The notes: generated by a model not told the origin, from the sequence alone. Counted from the first letter of the stretch, positions 45,783-54,642 are shown. The stretch is DNA of 64,000 bases from Pseudomonas cichorii (GCF_015471405.1 NZ_BLVZ01000007.1:124001-188000), one strand, 5' to 3'. Numbers and translations are program-made.

Positions 45783-46505
45783 TTAGTGCTGGTGGCTTTC
45801 ACCAACAAAAGTCAGGGAGGTAAACAGGCTGCGTTCCGAGATGTCTTTTTCGTCAACTGCCGGCACCCTGGCTTGGGCGGCAATAATGTTCAGCCCGTTG
45901 TTCCGAATGACGATATTGGCACGCCCCTGCGCATCGGTCTTCGTGCTACTGGCATCCGACATTCCACGATAGTCATCGAGAAGGGCAATGTTGGCGGCTG
46001 GCTTGCCATCAATAGTCACTTCAACAGGTAGTGGGTTGCCAACACCTACCTCCGTCGGGTCTTTCAATGGGCGAATGACCATCGCTAGCTTCAAGTTATC
46101 GGGTATGCGGGCGTGCGGCTCCAGAATGGCCAAGCTGTATTTGTAGCTGTGGCTGGCACTTACCGCGCCCGGTACTTCCGCCATAGGAGCATTGACGGAC
46201 TTCCCATCCTTGCCCTTGCTCCATATGCCGTTGTCGAGTGCGACGGTCACGACTGCCGGGCTTGCTATAGGCACCAAGCGAGCGTGATCGCCCAGTCGCT
46301 CAACGGTGACGGGCACCCCCTTACCGTTCTGATCGTAGGCCCATACGCCTTTGACCTTCTCCGGTGCGTAGGCTTCATCCTCTGCGCCATGCCCATAAAC
46401 GACCTCAAGATGGCCATAGCGTGTTTCCGTCCAGATGCCATGGGCAAAGGCTGATCCAGTGCTTAGAGCGCCCATTGCTACAGCCAGTGAAAGTGCAAAT
46501 CTCAT
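45783..46505 (-). CDS. DUF4198 periplasmic protein
   Basis: 240 residues from ATG 46505: Sec signal (MRFALSLAVAMGALSTGSAF, then AHGIW) and a DUF4198 domain, a fold related to the NikM/NikK-type metal-uptake components. His residues are at the mature N-terminus (AHGIW), in VVYGHGAEDE, and at the C-terminal end ESHQH, suggestive of metal binding. Divergent from a TonB-dependent receptor with two Zur-like boxes in between. A periplasmic zinc-handling role is an inference from that context. Confidence 0.8.
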   Translation of the reverse strand: MRFALSLAVAMGALSTGSAFAHGIWTETRYGHLEVVYGHGAEDEAYAPEKVKGVWAYDQNGKGVPVTVERLGDHARLVPIASPAVVTVALDNGIWSKGKDGKSVNAPMAEVPGAVSASHSYKYSLAILEPHARIPDNLKLAMVIRPLKDPTEVGVGNPLPVEVTIDGKPAANIALLDDYRGMSDASSTKTDAQGRANIVIRNNGLNIIAAQARVPAVDEKDISERSLFTSLTFVGESHQH

Positions 46506-46615
46506 AGGTCTTCCTGATGTCATGAGTGAAGCTTTTCAAACGCTAGGGAAGCCAAAACACGTCTGCTCAGACCTGTGCCCGCGCCTTGGTTTGAACACGT
46601 GTCCAAATCGCTATT

Positions 46616-46630
46616 TGTTATAGTATAACG
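46616..46630. promoter_or_regulatory. Zur-box-like palindrome 1
   Basis: TGTTATAGTATAACG: the core GTTATA-G-TATAAC is a perfect palindrome and matches the gammaproteobacterial Zur consensus (TGTTATANTATAACA). On the minus strand it includes TATACT, a possible -10 of the DUF4198 gene, so bound Zur would block that promoter. Confidence 0.75.
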
Positions 46631-46644
46631 CTCTAGTGATAGGA

Positions 46645-46659
46645 TGTTACTACATAACA
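46645..46659. promoter_or_regulatory. Zur-box-like palindrome 2
   Basis: TGTTACTACATAACA: same arms (TGTTA/TAACA) and same 5-nt spacing as box 1, with a less typical centre. It lies 20 bp before the receptor start codon and 14 bp from box 1. Confidence 0.6.
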
Positions 46660-46679
46660 TCTTTAAGGAAGATAGCTTC

Positions 46680-48785
46680 ATGTACAGATCTGCACATCGC
46701 GCCAGGGTTGGGGTTTTTACAAGTGCAGCGCTGACTGGCATGTTCTCGTGTGTCTCGGTTGCGGTAGCGGAATCAGGGGCGGAGAGTGTCACTGAGCTGG
46801 ATGCGATTGAAGTCGTAGGGGAAGGGAGCAGTTCCGGGCCGATCAAGCCGCTTACACGCAGTAAGGTGAGCAACGCACCGGAAAGCCTGCCGACGGCAGT
46901 GTCCACGATTACCCAGGAAGACATTCGCACGCTCAATGTCGACCGTGATATCTCCAACATCTATCGCCGTGTACCGGGCGTGGTGGCCAACAATATTGAC
47001 CAGGGTGACACTGGCAATGGTTTTCGTATGCGCGGCTTCACCACCAATGGCACTCACGGTGCTGACGTGGCGGTCACTGTCGACGGCGTACCGCAGAACA
47101 TTCCATCGAGCCAGGGTGGGGCCGGTCACGGTCCGGTTTTCCTGGAATGGCTGACGCCGCAGATGATCAAGCGTGTCGACGTTATCAAGGGGCCTGTATC
47201 AGCGCTGTCTGGCGATCAGAACCGCGCAGGCTCGGTGAACATCGAGACGCTTGATGGCGGTGATGTGGCTTCAAGCATCGGCATGGACATCGCCAGCTTT
47301 GATGGCCGCCGTGCGAACCTGGTGCTGGGTGGAGAGCATGACGGCCTTGAATCGCTGTTCATCGCAGACGCCTACAAGACCAACGGCTATCGAAAGGCCG
47401 CCGAGACCAACCGCGACAACTACTTCTGGAAGCTCTCCAAGGTCATCGGTGATGCCAAGTACTCTGCCCGTTTCAGCCACTATGAGTCGGACTTCAAGAA
47501 CGACGGCTATCTGAACCTCCCTGCTCTCAAGGCGGGCACGATCAGCCGCCGCGACACTGATAATTTGTATGGCTTCGGCAGCGCCAACCGAAACACCTAC
47601 GTTTTTAATCGGACACCCGCAGAAGGGGAAGAAGGCCTGTCTTACACTGCGTACTTTGAAGATTTCAAGCGCGTGCGCGGCATCTCCAATGGCACCAACA
47701 CCCACAACTATGGCAAGGATGACCGCGATATCTACGGCGGCCGCGTCGCCTACAACTTCGTTTACAAAGACTCGGCGGCGCTGATGGTCGGTGCCGATGT
47801 GCGCCGCGACAAGGGAGACGCTTTCCGCCAGCAGTACCGTAACTTTGAACCGACGCAGAACTACTACTTTGACTTCGATCAGGATCTGATCACTTACGGC
47901 GTGTTCGCCCAAGGGCAGTACAAGCCGGTCGATTCGTTGAAATTGCTGGCTGGCATTCGCTACGACCGCTTTGATTACGACATCAAGAATCTGAAGTTCC
48001 GCGATGCTGATACCGGTTACAACAGTTCAGTCACTACGCCGAAGCTTGGCCTGGTGTGGACGCCGACCGAGCAGTTCGAGCTGTTCACCAACGCGGCTCA
48101 AGGCTTCCGATCACCAGCAGCGGAGTACATCAGTTCAGGAAGCAGCAGCGCACTGCCGCTGAGCGAGACTGGAGGCAGGATCAACAGCAGCGTTCGACCA
48201 AGCAAAGTCACGTCCTATGACATCGGCTTCACTGTGCGTCCTACCGAGCGCCTCTCCAGTACCACCGAGTTCTATTACATCCAGAACGACAGCGAAACGC
48301 TGCAAACCTCGCCCGGTGTCTTTGAACAGGTCAGCGACACCACGCGCAAGGGCGTGGAGACCAGTTTCAACTACCAGGTCACCTCTACAATCAGCACTTA
48401 CGCCAGCTATGGCCGAATCATCGATGCATCGATCAACAATCCTTCACCTGGCACCGGCGAGCAGTTGGCAGTGCCTGAGCACACCTACAAGGCGGGCGTT
48501 CAGCACCGCGACACCTTCATGGCTGGACAACTGACGCTCAACGCTGATGCATATCACCTCGCCGGCATCCCTTATTACGTTGGCACCGAGAAAAAGGAAA
48601 TGCCGCTCTATACCCGGTATGACCTCCGTGCATCCTACGACTATGATCAGTACCAATTCAGTGTTTACGGCACCTTTCAGCCCCATCGTTACGGCACTGA
48701 AGTCGCCTATGGCACAAGCACCGGACTAGTGATTGTTCCTCAACCCTCCACGACCTTGGGCGCGTCGGTCAGGTATTTCTTCTGA
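46680..48785 (+). CDS. TonB-dependent outer-membrane receptor, probably for zinc
   Basis: 701 residues from ATG 46680 (AAGGAA upstream). A signal peptide (cleavage near VAVA/ESG) and a TonB-box-like stretch (ELDAIEVVGEG) are followed by the plug domain (~50-170: GVVANNIDQGDTGNGFRMRG, VDGVPQNIPSS) and a 22-strand-type barrel ending in the outer-membrane signature ...SVRYFF. The substrate cannot be read from the protein; the Zur-like boxes and the divergent DUF4198 gene argue for zinc or a zinc complex over iron. Confidence 0.87.
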   Translation: MYRSAHRARVGVFTSAALTGMFSCVSVAVAESGAESVTELDAIEVVGEGSSSGPIKPLTRSKVSNAPESLPTAVSTITQEDIRTLNVDRDISNIYRRVPGVVANNIDQGDTGNGFRMRGFTTNGTHGADVAVTVDGVPQNIPSSQGGAGHGPVFLEWLTPQMIKRVDVIKGPVSALSGDQNRAGSVNIETLDGGDVASSIGMDIASFDGRRANLVLGGEHDGLESLFIADAYKTNGYRKAAETNRDNYFWKLSKVIGDAKYSARFSHYESDFKNDGYLNLPALKAGTISRRDTDNLYGFGSANRNTYVFNRTPAEGEEGLSYTAYFEDFKRVRGISNGTNTHNYGKDDRDIYGGRVAYNFVYKDSAALMVGADVRRDKGDAFRQQYRNFEPTQNYYFDFDQDLITYGVFAQGQYKPVDSLKLLAGIRYDRFDYDIKNLKFRDADTGYNSSVTTPKLGLVWTPTEQFELFTNAAQGFRSPAAEYISSGSSSALPLSETGGRINSSVRPSKVTSYDIGFTVRPTERLSSTTEFYYIQNDSETLQTSPGVFEQVSDTTRKGVETSFNYQVTSTISTYASYGRIIDASINNPSPGTGEQLAVPEHTYKAGVQHRDTFMAGQLTLNADAYHLAGIPYYVGTEKKEMPLYTRYDLRASYDYDQYQFSVYGTFQPHRYGTEVAYGTSTGLVIVPQPSTTLGASVRYFF

Positions 48786-49101
48786 TCATTCGATAGCAGC
48801 CAGGTGTCGGCTTTCGGGGCGGCTTCCAGGCTTTGTACGAGATGTATCTGCGCTCGGTGATGCTGCATTAAACAGGCACCTTCGCTCGAAAATATTTCGT
48901 ACAGAGCCTGGCGCGACCTGTCCCTGCCTGCGCTCGTCGACAGCCTCTACAAGCGCGGGGAGTCGCTGGCGTTATTTTTGTATTACACGTTGCGTTAGGA
49001 AAAATCCTACAGTAAGTTGCCTGCCGAACAGCAGTCCCGGATGGGTTGCATAAATGGATTTTAGTTCGCTGTCTGGCGGACGCTTACAAGGAAGTCATAG
49101 C
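48786..49101. other. Spacer before the BacA-like operon
   Basis: 316 bp with no supported gene. A reading frame runs across it from the receptor 3' end but shows no family features. The last ~110 bp hold the best promoter candidate for the operon (next entry). Confidence 0.5.
48990..49018 (+). promoter_or_regulatory. Possible promoter with palindromic spacer
   Basis: TTGCGT (48990-48995), 17-bp spacer, TAAGTT (49013-49018). The spacer starts with TAGGAAAAATCCTA (48996-49009), an inverted repeat that could be an operator. It lies 84 bp upstream of ATG 49102. Both hexamers are imperfect. Confidence 0.35.
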
Positions 49102-49662
49102 ATGCCTACTGCTAGTAGTCCGACTATCTATACGCTTGGCCCCGAAGGTACCAACTGTGCAACAGCCGCTCAGTGGTGGCTTGATTCTCGCGGCGATAGC
49201 AAGGCATCAGGCGTTACAGCGCCGCGTATCGTTCTGCATGAAACCCTTGAGCAAGCCTTTGACGAGCTGGCGGAAAAGCAGGACGGTTACCTGCTGAGCT
49301 GCGCGGCTTATCCCGATTTGCATACCCTTATCTTTACCCGCCTGGGTGATATGGAGTTGTGCGACAGCTTTATCATGCCGACCCATTCCATGGTTCTGGC
49401 CAGCCGTACATCGCCCGATCAGATCAAGAGTGTAGCGACCCATCCTGCCCCGCAATCCCTGGTGGCCAGCCAGTACGACAAGGTTTTTGCCAACAGCAAT
49501 GCCGATGCCGCAGTGCTCTGTAGCACGGGCAAGGCCGATGCCTGTGTCACGACGGTGGTGGCTGCTGATCGTCATGAGTTGAACGTCGTTCAGGATTTCG
49601 GCCAGGTGCCGATGGCATTTCTGGTTCATTCGCTGAAGCGAGCCGACCATGCACAAGGCTGA
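49102..49662 (+). CDS. BacA-like protein (prephenate decarboxylase family, PBP2-type fold)
   Basis: 186 residues from ATG 49102 (AAGGAAG upstream). It opens like prephenate dehydratases (TIYTLGPEGTNCATAAQWWL) but matches Bacillus BacA better in length and in VLHETLEQAFDELAEKQDGY and CAAYPDLHTLIFTRLGDMEL (BacA: LHDTFES..., PHAYDG...FYMR, from memory); the dehydratase Thr-Arg-Phe motif is not apparent. BacA decarboxylates prephenate without aromatisation, the first step to anticapsin/bacilysin. Activity on prephenate here is inferred. First gene of a tightly coupled operon; 14-base overlap with the next gene. Confidence 0.6.
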   Translation: MPTASSPTIYTLGPEGTNCATAAQWWLDSRGDSKASGVTAPRIVLHETLEQAFDELAEKQDGYLLSCAAYPDLHTLIFTRLGDMELCDSFIMPTHSMVLASRTSPDQIKSVATHPAPQSLVASQYDKVFANSNADAAVLCSTGKADACVTTVVAADRHELNVVQDFGQVPMAFLVHSLKRADHAQG

Positions 49663-50854
49663 TCCGTTCGCTGCAATCGTCAGCCTTGTCGATGAGATCC
49701 GTGCCCGCCAGGAACTGGACGGGAGTATCAAGGACCCAGGCCCGGCGGACTATGCCCGGATCAATGAGCTGACCGCCGAGCTGGATCGTCAGGCAAGTGT
49801 TATCGACGGGCTGTCTCCTGCGCTGCTGGCGGCGACTCTTGAGGATCTGGGGCGCTGGGTGCAGAGCGGGTTGCATCAGCGGCCCTTGTTCGACAAGACA
49901 CTGGCCAGTTTCAAGACGCCTTTGCCCGGTGAAGCCTTGTTCTTTCTGGCGCCGATGCGGGCGACCAACGGGCCGGACCCTGAAGGCTTCCGGCTGGAGC
50001 TGGTCACCGGTTATCGAAGCGAAACCCCTTACCTTGCCGATGCCGCGCAGTACACGGAGCAATACATCGCGCCGTTTCAATGCATCAAGCTGGGGGCGGC
50101 GTCGAAGGGCTTTCTGCAAGGCAACTGCATTGTGTTGTTCCCCGAGTCGGTAGCGGCGCAAAGCAAGGTCGATAAACAGGCGTTTGCCTTGTTCTTCTTC
50201 AGCAAGTTTTTCCATATCTACAACGATCAGACGGTCGTTGAAGCGGACCGCTTGTTTGGGCGCGACAGCCAGTTTCTGTTCGGTCAATTGAGCAGCCGCC
50301 AGATGTCCGAGGCGGACACGTATGACGCCCGTTGTCTGTGGGGTTATTACCACGACTACGCGCACCATACCGGGCCGCGTCCATTGGACAGGAATCTGTA
50401 TATCAAGCTGAACTGGTTTACCGGCCTTCTGGAAGAAACCAAGTGCGACCTGATTACGGTGCGCCTGGTGCAGCAGCATCGCCCTGACTTCTGGCAGGAG
50501 ATCGCCGAGTTCATTCTGCTGGAGCGTATGTTCCGTTACCCGAAAGGCTCGGAGCAGCACATGACGTTCGATGCCGGGACAGGGATTCTACTGTTCGAGA
50601 TCCTGATGAATGCCAAGGCGTTGGTCGAGGATGAGTCCGGTCGTCTCAAGTTCGATGCCGAGCGTCTTGGCGAGCAGATATCGACGGTGATTGCCGATAT
50701 CGAAGCCTTGGAGCGTCTGGACGACGAAGCCTATCTGGCTGGCGCCAGAGATTATGTCCACAAGCACTTGGGCGCTCCGCAGAGTCCACAGGCACGCTTC
50801 AATTTCCCGACTTCGCACTATGCGCGCCGGGTGCTTGAGGAGTTGCCTCGTTGA
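49649..50854 (+). CDS. DUF6421-like protein of the BacA-like operon
   Basis: 401 residues, probably cytoplasmic. It overlaps the previous gene by 14 bases. The conserved-looking block GYYHDYAHHTGPRPLDRNLY at ~232-251, then LNWFTGLLEETKCDLITVRL, gives a clustered His/Asp/Glu set suited to metal binding; this pattern recalls DUF6421. No reaction is known to me. Its place between the BacA-like gene and the ligase suggests that it modifies an intermediate. Confidence 0.6.
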   Translation: MHKADPFAAIVSLVDEIRARQELDGSIKDPGPADYARINELTAELDRQASVIDGLSPALLAATLEDLGRWVQSGLHQRPLFDKTLASFKTPLPGEALFFLAPMRATNGPDPEGFRLELVTGYRSETPYLADAAQYTEQYIAPFQCIKLGAASKGFLQGNCIVLFPESVAAQSKVDKQAFALFFFSKFFHIYNDQTVVEADRLFGRDSQFLFGQLSSRQMSEADTYDARCLWGYYHDYAHHTGPRPLDRNLYIKLNWFTGLLEETKCDLITVRLVQQHRPDFWQEIAEFILLERMFRYPKGSEQHMTFDAGTGILLFEILMNAKALVEDESGRLKFDAERLGEQISTVIADIEALERLDDEAYLAGARDYVHKHLGAPQSPQARFNFPTSHYARRVLEELPR

Positions 50855-51792
50855 GTGCCTTGAAAGGGCGGCTGCTGCTATTCACCTTTGCCATTCTGGC
50901 GCTGTTTTCGGTCAGTTGGCTGTTGTCCAAGAACCTGATTGGCAGCATTCCGGTAATGCATGCCGTCGGGCTCCGGCTGTGGGCGACGACGGCTGCCCTG
51001 TGGCTGATCGTGGCATTTCGTGAGCGGGCGGCACTGGCCTCTATCCCGTTGCGATCAAGGATGCCAGGGTTTTTCATACTGTCGGTCCTGGGTTTCTCCC
51101 TGTATTTCGCCTGTAGCTTCGGCGCCTTGAAAACACTGAAGGCCAGCGATCTGACCATGGTCCTTGCGACCATTCCGGGCATTACCTATCTGCTGGGTTT
51201 CCTGTCTCGCAGTCTGGGTTTTTCATGGTTGAAGCTCAGTGGCGTGTTGATCGTCAGTGCGGCTGCACTGGCGTTCAATGCAAGCGGCAATGAAGGCGGC
51301 GCGGTCAGTGCGGCAGGTATCGCCCTGGCGTTGGTGGCGGCGTTTTCCTATGCCGTCTATGGCCTGCTGTCCAAGCGTTATCTCAAGGATTTACCTCTGC
51401 TCACCTCGCTGGCCTGGGTCACCTTGATCTCTGCCGCAACCTTCGCGCCGCTGTTCATTCTTGATCCGGCGCCCTTGTTGCGGCTGAGCCTTGAGGATGT
51501 TCTCAAGGTGCTGATTCTGGGGGCTGCGTGTTCGGCTCCGGTGTATGTGCTGTACCAGAAGGTTCTGGCCGAAGGCGGCGTGCTGTACGCCAACGCCATA
51601 GGCCTGCTTGCTCCTTTCGCAGTGGTCGCGGGTGAGTGGTTGATCGGCTCCGGCGCGTCGTTGGGTGCAGTGAAAGTCATTGCGATGATTGCGGCTGTCG
51701 TCGGGATCACCCTGTTATTTGTCGATGCATCGGGTGTCTCGGGATGGCAATTGAAGCGCCGCTCCCACGATTCCCGGTTAGTGAGGAAATGA
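50851..51792 (+). CDS. EamA/DMT-family transporter
   Basis: 313 residues, ten predicted membrane helices in two EamA halves (roughly 5-135 and 150-295). The start appears to be TTG 50851, overlapping the TGA of the previous gene (TTGA) with GAGGAG upstream; no ATG fits the N-terminus. EamA proteins often export amino acids and related metabolites, so it is a good candidate for exporting the product of this operon, as BacE does for bacilysin in Bacillus (a different transporter family). Confidence 0.85.
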   Translation: MSALKGRLLLFTFAILALFSVSWLLSKNLIGSIPVMHAVGLRLWATTAALWLIVAFRERAALASIPLRSRMPGFFILSVLGFSLYFACSFGALKTLKASDLTMVLATIPGITYLLGFLSRSLGFSWLKLSGVLIVSAAALAFNASGNEGGAVSAAGIALALVAAFSYAVYGLLSKRYLKDLPLLTSLAWVTLISAATFAPLFILDPAPLLRLSLEDVLKVLILGAACSAPVYVLYQKVLAEGGVLYANAIGLLAPFAVVAGEWLIGSGASLGAVKVIAMIAAVVGITLLFVDASGVSGWQLKRRSHDSRLVRK

Positions 51793-51793
51793 A

Positions 51794-53044
51794 ATGAAAA
51801 AGCTGGCGTTGGTTTGCCATCGCAGTGCCAAGTTGTCGTTTGTATTTGAAGCTGCACAAGCGGCGGGTATTGAGCTGGTACTGATTTACGACACGACCGA
51901 GAGCGCACCAGCCCGGTTGCCAGCGGTCACGTCGACCTGGCAACTGCCGGTTTTCGATGAGCCGCAGGTGGCTCTGGAGGCCTTTGCGGCCGGAGTCGAG
52001 GAGCGCGGGATCGGCGGGGTCATGACCCTTCGCGAAGAGGCGATCATCTGGACGGCTCTGGCGGCGAAAAAAATCGGCACTCCTGGCATCGAGCCTGAAG
52101 TCGCGGCGCTGGCACGCAACAAGTACCTGATGCGTCAGGCGTTCGCCGATGCTGGCTTGAGATCACCGGGGTTCCGTTACATCGACAATCCTGAAGACCT
52201 TTCGCAAGTCCATGCTCTGGGCCTGCCTCTGGTGATCAAGCCGCTTTCCGGCTGGTCGAGCACCGGTGTGATGCTGGCCAGGACCGCAGAAGAACTCCCC
52301 GGTCTTATCAAGGCCGTATGGAATGTTCAGAGCAATGACCTGGCGCGTTTCTACGATCAGGACAAGGCTGTGGGCCTGGTGGTCGAGCAGTATCTGCCCG
52401 GTAAAGAGTTCGTGGTGGAGTGCTTTGTCGATATCGAAGGCGTGCATGTCCTGGCAGTCGGCGACAAGGGACAGCCCGAAGGTCCCTGGTTTGAAGAAAC
52501 AATCTATCGTCAGCGCCGGGATATCGATGATCCGTTGATCGTGGCCTTGTGTGAGGCGGCGCGTGAAGGCGTGAAGGCCTTGGGCATTACCATGGGCGCA
52601 GCGCACGTGGAGCTTCGCCTGGATGCCGGGCTGCAACCGTATGTGATTGAAATCGGTGCCCGTATCGGTGGCTCGGGTGTGTCGCATTTTGTGGTGGAGC
52701 AGAGCACTGGCGTCTCGTTCGCAAAGTTGTGCATGACTGCTGCCCTTGGCTTGCCGACTCCAGCGTTGCCCGATGTACTTCCTGCTGCCCGAGTGGCTGC
52801 GAACTACATCATTCCTTTGCGCGGCGATGGCCGTTTCAGTGGCTTCTCGGGGCTGGACAAGGTCGAGCAGCATCCTGAAACCGCACGAGTCGTGACCTTC
52901 TTCGAGGCGGGGCATGTGTCGCCACCGCCTCCGGCATTTGGCGGGTATCCGGGCTTCATCTTCTCGGTGCATGCCTCGGACGAAGCGGCCAATGCCTATC
53001 ACCAATGGCTCGATGACGCACTGAGCATCATCTGGAACCAATAA
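51794..53044 (+). CDS. ATP-grasp ligase (BacD/carboxylate-amine ligase type)
   Basis: 416 residues. Preceded by a 1-bp gap after the transporter stop. ATP-grasp features: LVIKPLSGWSSTGV (ATP lysine and loop), VVEQYLPGKEFVVECFVD, and the metal-binding end HVELRLDAGLQPYVIEIGAR followed by IGG, with EIGAR in place of the common EINPR. A Pro-rich stretch SPPPPAFGGYPG lies near the C-terminus. This branch joins a carboxylate to an amine and includes L-amino acid ligases such as BacD. It would make a dipeptide or amide in this operon; substrates unknown. Confidence 0.82.
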   Translation: MKKLALVCHRSAKLSFVFEAAQAAGIELVLIYDTTESAPARLPAVTSTWQLPVFDEPQVALEAFAAGVEERGIGGVMTLREEAIIWTALAAKKIGTPGIEPEVAALARNKYLMRQAFADAGLRSPGFRYIDNPEDLSQVHALGLPLVIKPLSGWSSTGVMLARTAEELPGLIKAVWNVQSNDLARFYDQDKAVGLVVEQYLPGKEFVVECFVDIEGVHVLAVGDKGQPEGPWFEETIYRQRRDIDDPLIVALCEAAREGVKALGITMGAAHVELRLDAGLQPYVIEIGARIGGSGVSHFVVEQSTGVSFAKLCMTAALGLPTPALPDVLPAARVAANYIIPLRGDGRFSGFSGLDKVEQHPETARVVTFFEAGHVSPPPPAFGGYPGFIFSVHASDEAANAYHQWLDDALSIIWNQ

Positions 53045-53077
53045 ATACCGCGCGTAACAGTCATCAGGAATCGTGAC

Positions 53078-54097
53078 ATGGAACATCCGCAACTGGATTG
53101 GAATAACCTGGGTTTCAGCTACAGAAAAACCGACTTTCGCTACATTTCGCACTGGCGTGATGGTGAGTGGCAGGAAGGTTATCTGACCGAAGACAACCAC
53201 CTGCATATCAGCGAAGGCTCGACTGCGCTGCATTATGGCCAGCAGTGTTTCGAGGGGATGAAGGCCTACCGTTGCAAGGACGGCTCCATCAACCTGTTTC
53301 GCCCCGATCAGAATGCTGCGCGCATGCAACGCAGTTGCTCGCGTCTGCTGATGCCGACGGTATCGACTGAGCAGTTCATCGATGCGTGCAAGCAGGTGAT
53401 CAAAGCCAACGAAAAGTTTCTGCCTCCTTACGGGACAGGCAGTTCGTTGTATCTGCGGCCTTTCGTGATCGGCGTCGGTGACAATATCGGTGTGCGTAGC
53501 GCGCCGGAATTCATCTTCTGCGTGTTCTGTATTCCGGTCGGTGCGCTGTTCAAGGGCGTATTGCAGCCCAGCAACTTCGTCATCTCGGACTATGACCGAG
53601 CAGCCCCCAATGGCACCGGCGCCGCCAAGGTGGGAGGCAACTATGCCGCCAGCCTGTTGCCCGGCACAGAAGCGCGGGCAGCCAGTTTTGCCGACTGCAT
53701 CTATCTCGATCCGCTGACCCATAAAAAGATCGAGGAAGTCGGTTCGGCCAACTTCTTTGCCATCACTTACGACAATACCTTTGTGACGCCTCGTTCTCCT
53801 TCGGTACTGCCTGGCATCACCCGCGCCTCGTTGATCGAGCTGGCTCAGAGCCGCTTGGGGCTGAATGCGGTGGAAGAGGATGTCTACATCGATAACCTGG
53901 GCGACTACAAGGAAGCAGGCGCTTGTGGAACAGCAGCGGTTATCACACCGATTGGCGGTATCCACTACAAGGATCGGTTGCATGTGTTCCATAGCGAACA
54001 TGAAGCCGGCCCTCTTACCCAGCGTTTGTACAACGAACTGACGGGTATCCAGAACGGCGATATCGAAGCGCCCGCAGGCTGGATCGAAAAGGTCTAG
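53078..54097 (+). CDS. Branched-chain-type aminotransferase (fold IV PLP)
   Basis: 339 residues of the BCAT2-type group (HISEGSTALHYGQQCFEGMK, YLRPFVIGVGDNIGV, GTGAAKVGGNYAASLLPG with the PLP lysine, EVGSANFFAI, GDYKEAGACGTAAVITPIGG). It is longer than and different from the short IlvE typical of Pseudomonas, so it is probably an accessory paralogue. 33 bp after the ligase gene. In this operon it could make or use the 2-oxo acid intermediate, the role BacF plays in bacilysin synthesis. Confidence 0.85.
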   Translation: MEHPQLDWNNLGFSYRKTDFRYISHWRDGEWQEGYLTEDNHLHISEGSTALHYGQQCFEGMKAYRCKDGSINLFRPDQNAARMQRSCSRLLMPTVSTEQFIDACKQVIKANEKFLPPYGTGSSLYLRPFVIGVGDNIGVRSAPEFIFCVFCIPVGALFKGVLQPSNFVISDYDRAAPNGTGAAKVGGNYAASLLPGTEARAASFADCIYLDPLTHKKIEEVGSANFFAITYDNTFVTPRSPSVLPGITRASLIELAQSRLGLNAVEEDVYIDNLGDYKEAGACGTAAVITPIGGIHYKDRLHVFHSEHEAGPLTQRLYNELTGIQNGDIEAPAGWIEKV

Positions 54098-54151
54098 AGC
54101 ACAGGTTGTGTGAGGCGGCTTGCCGCCTCGCATTCCAGTTGGGTCAGGCCT

Positions 54152-54634
54152 CTAAATACTCAACAACTCAGTCACCGGCAGTCGATTGGTGGTCTTCATC
54201 TCGCGCAGTGAAAGGTTCGAGCGAATGCTCGATACGCCTGGAAGTTTTCTCAGGACTTTTTCAACAAACCGGCTGTAGCTGTCCAGGTCTTTTGCAACGA
54301 CTTGAAGTAGAAAGTCCGCTTCGCCGGTTGTGTTGTGGCAACTGAGCACTTGCGGTGCCGATTCAATGATCTTTTCAAACCTGGCTGTAGCTTCCTCGCT
54401 ATGGTCCGTGCAGGAAATCTGCACGAATGCCATCACCCCAAGCCCCAGTTTCTTGCGGTTCAGGATTGCTTGATAGCCCTCGATCACTCCGTCTTCTTCA
54501 AGGCGTTTCTGCTTTCGCCAGCAAGAGGCTTCGCTGAGGGAAAGTTGCTCCGCCAGTTTGACATTCGACAGCCTGCCGTTGCGCTGCAGTCGATCCGAGA
54601 TTGCAATATCTACCTTGTCCAGCTGTTCAATCAT
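54152..54634 (-). CDS. Lrp/AsnC-family transcriptional regulator
   Basis: 160 residues from ATG 54634 (MIEQLDKVDIAISDRLQRNG); an in-frame ATG at 54649 lacks a ribosome site and lies inside a palindrome. Winged helix (LSNVKLAEQLSLSEASCWRK) and ligand-binding RAM domain (SCHNTTGEADFLLQVVAKDL). Convergent with the operon 49102-54097 and divergent from the alcohol dehydrogenase. Likely controls itself and one or both neighbours in response to an amino acid; inferred. Confidence 0.88.
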   Translation of the reverse strand: MIEQLDKVDIAISDRLQRNGRLSNVKLAEQLSLSEASCWRKQKRLEEDGVIEGYQAILNRKKLGLGVMAFVQISCTDHSEEATARFEKIIESAPQVLSCHNTTGEADFLLQVVAKDLDSYSRFVEKVLRKLPGVSSIRSNLSLREMKTTNRLPVTELLSI

Positions 54635-54642
54635 GGCGGAAT

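Noticed and set aside
48733..49053. 106-codon frame between the TonB receptor and the BacA-like gene
   Set aside because: It overlaps the receptor 3' end, lacks a ribosome site and shows no protein-family features.
49102..49662. Plain prephenate dehydratase (pheA) assignment
   Set aside because: It is short, lacks the ACT domain and the Thr-Arg-Phe motif, and sits in an operon with a ligase, exporter and aminotransferase.
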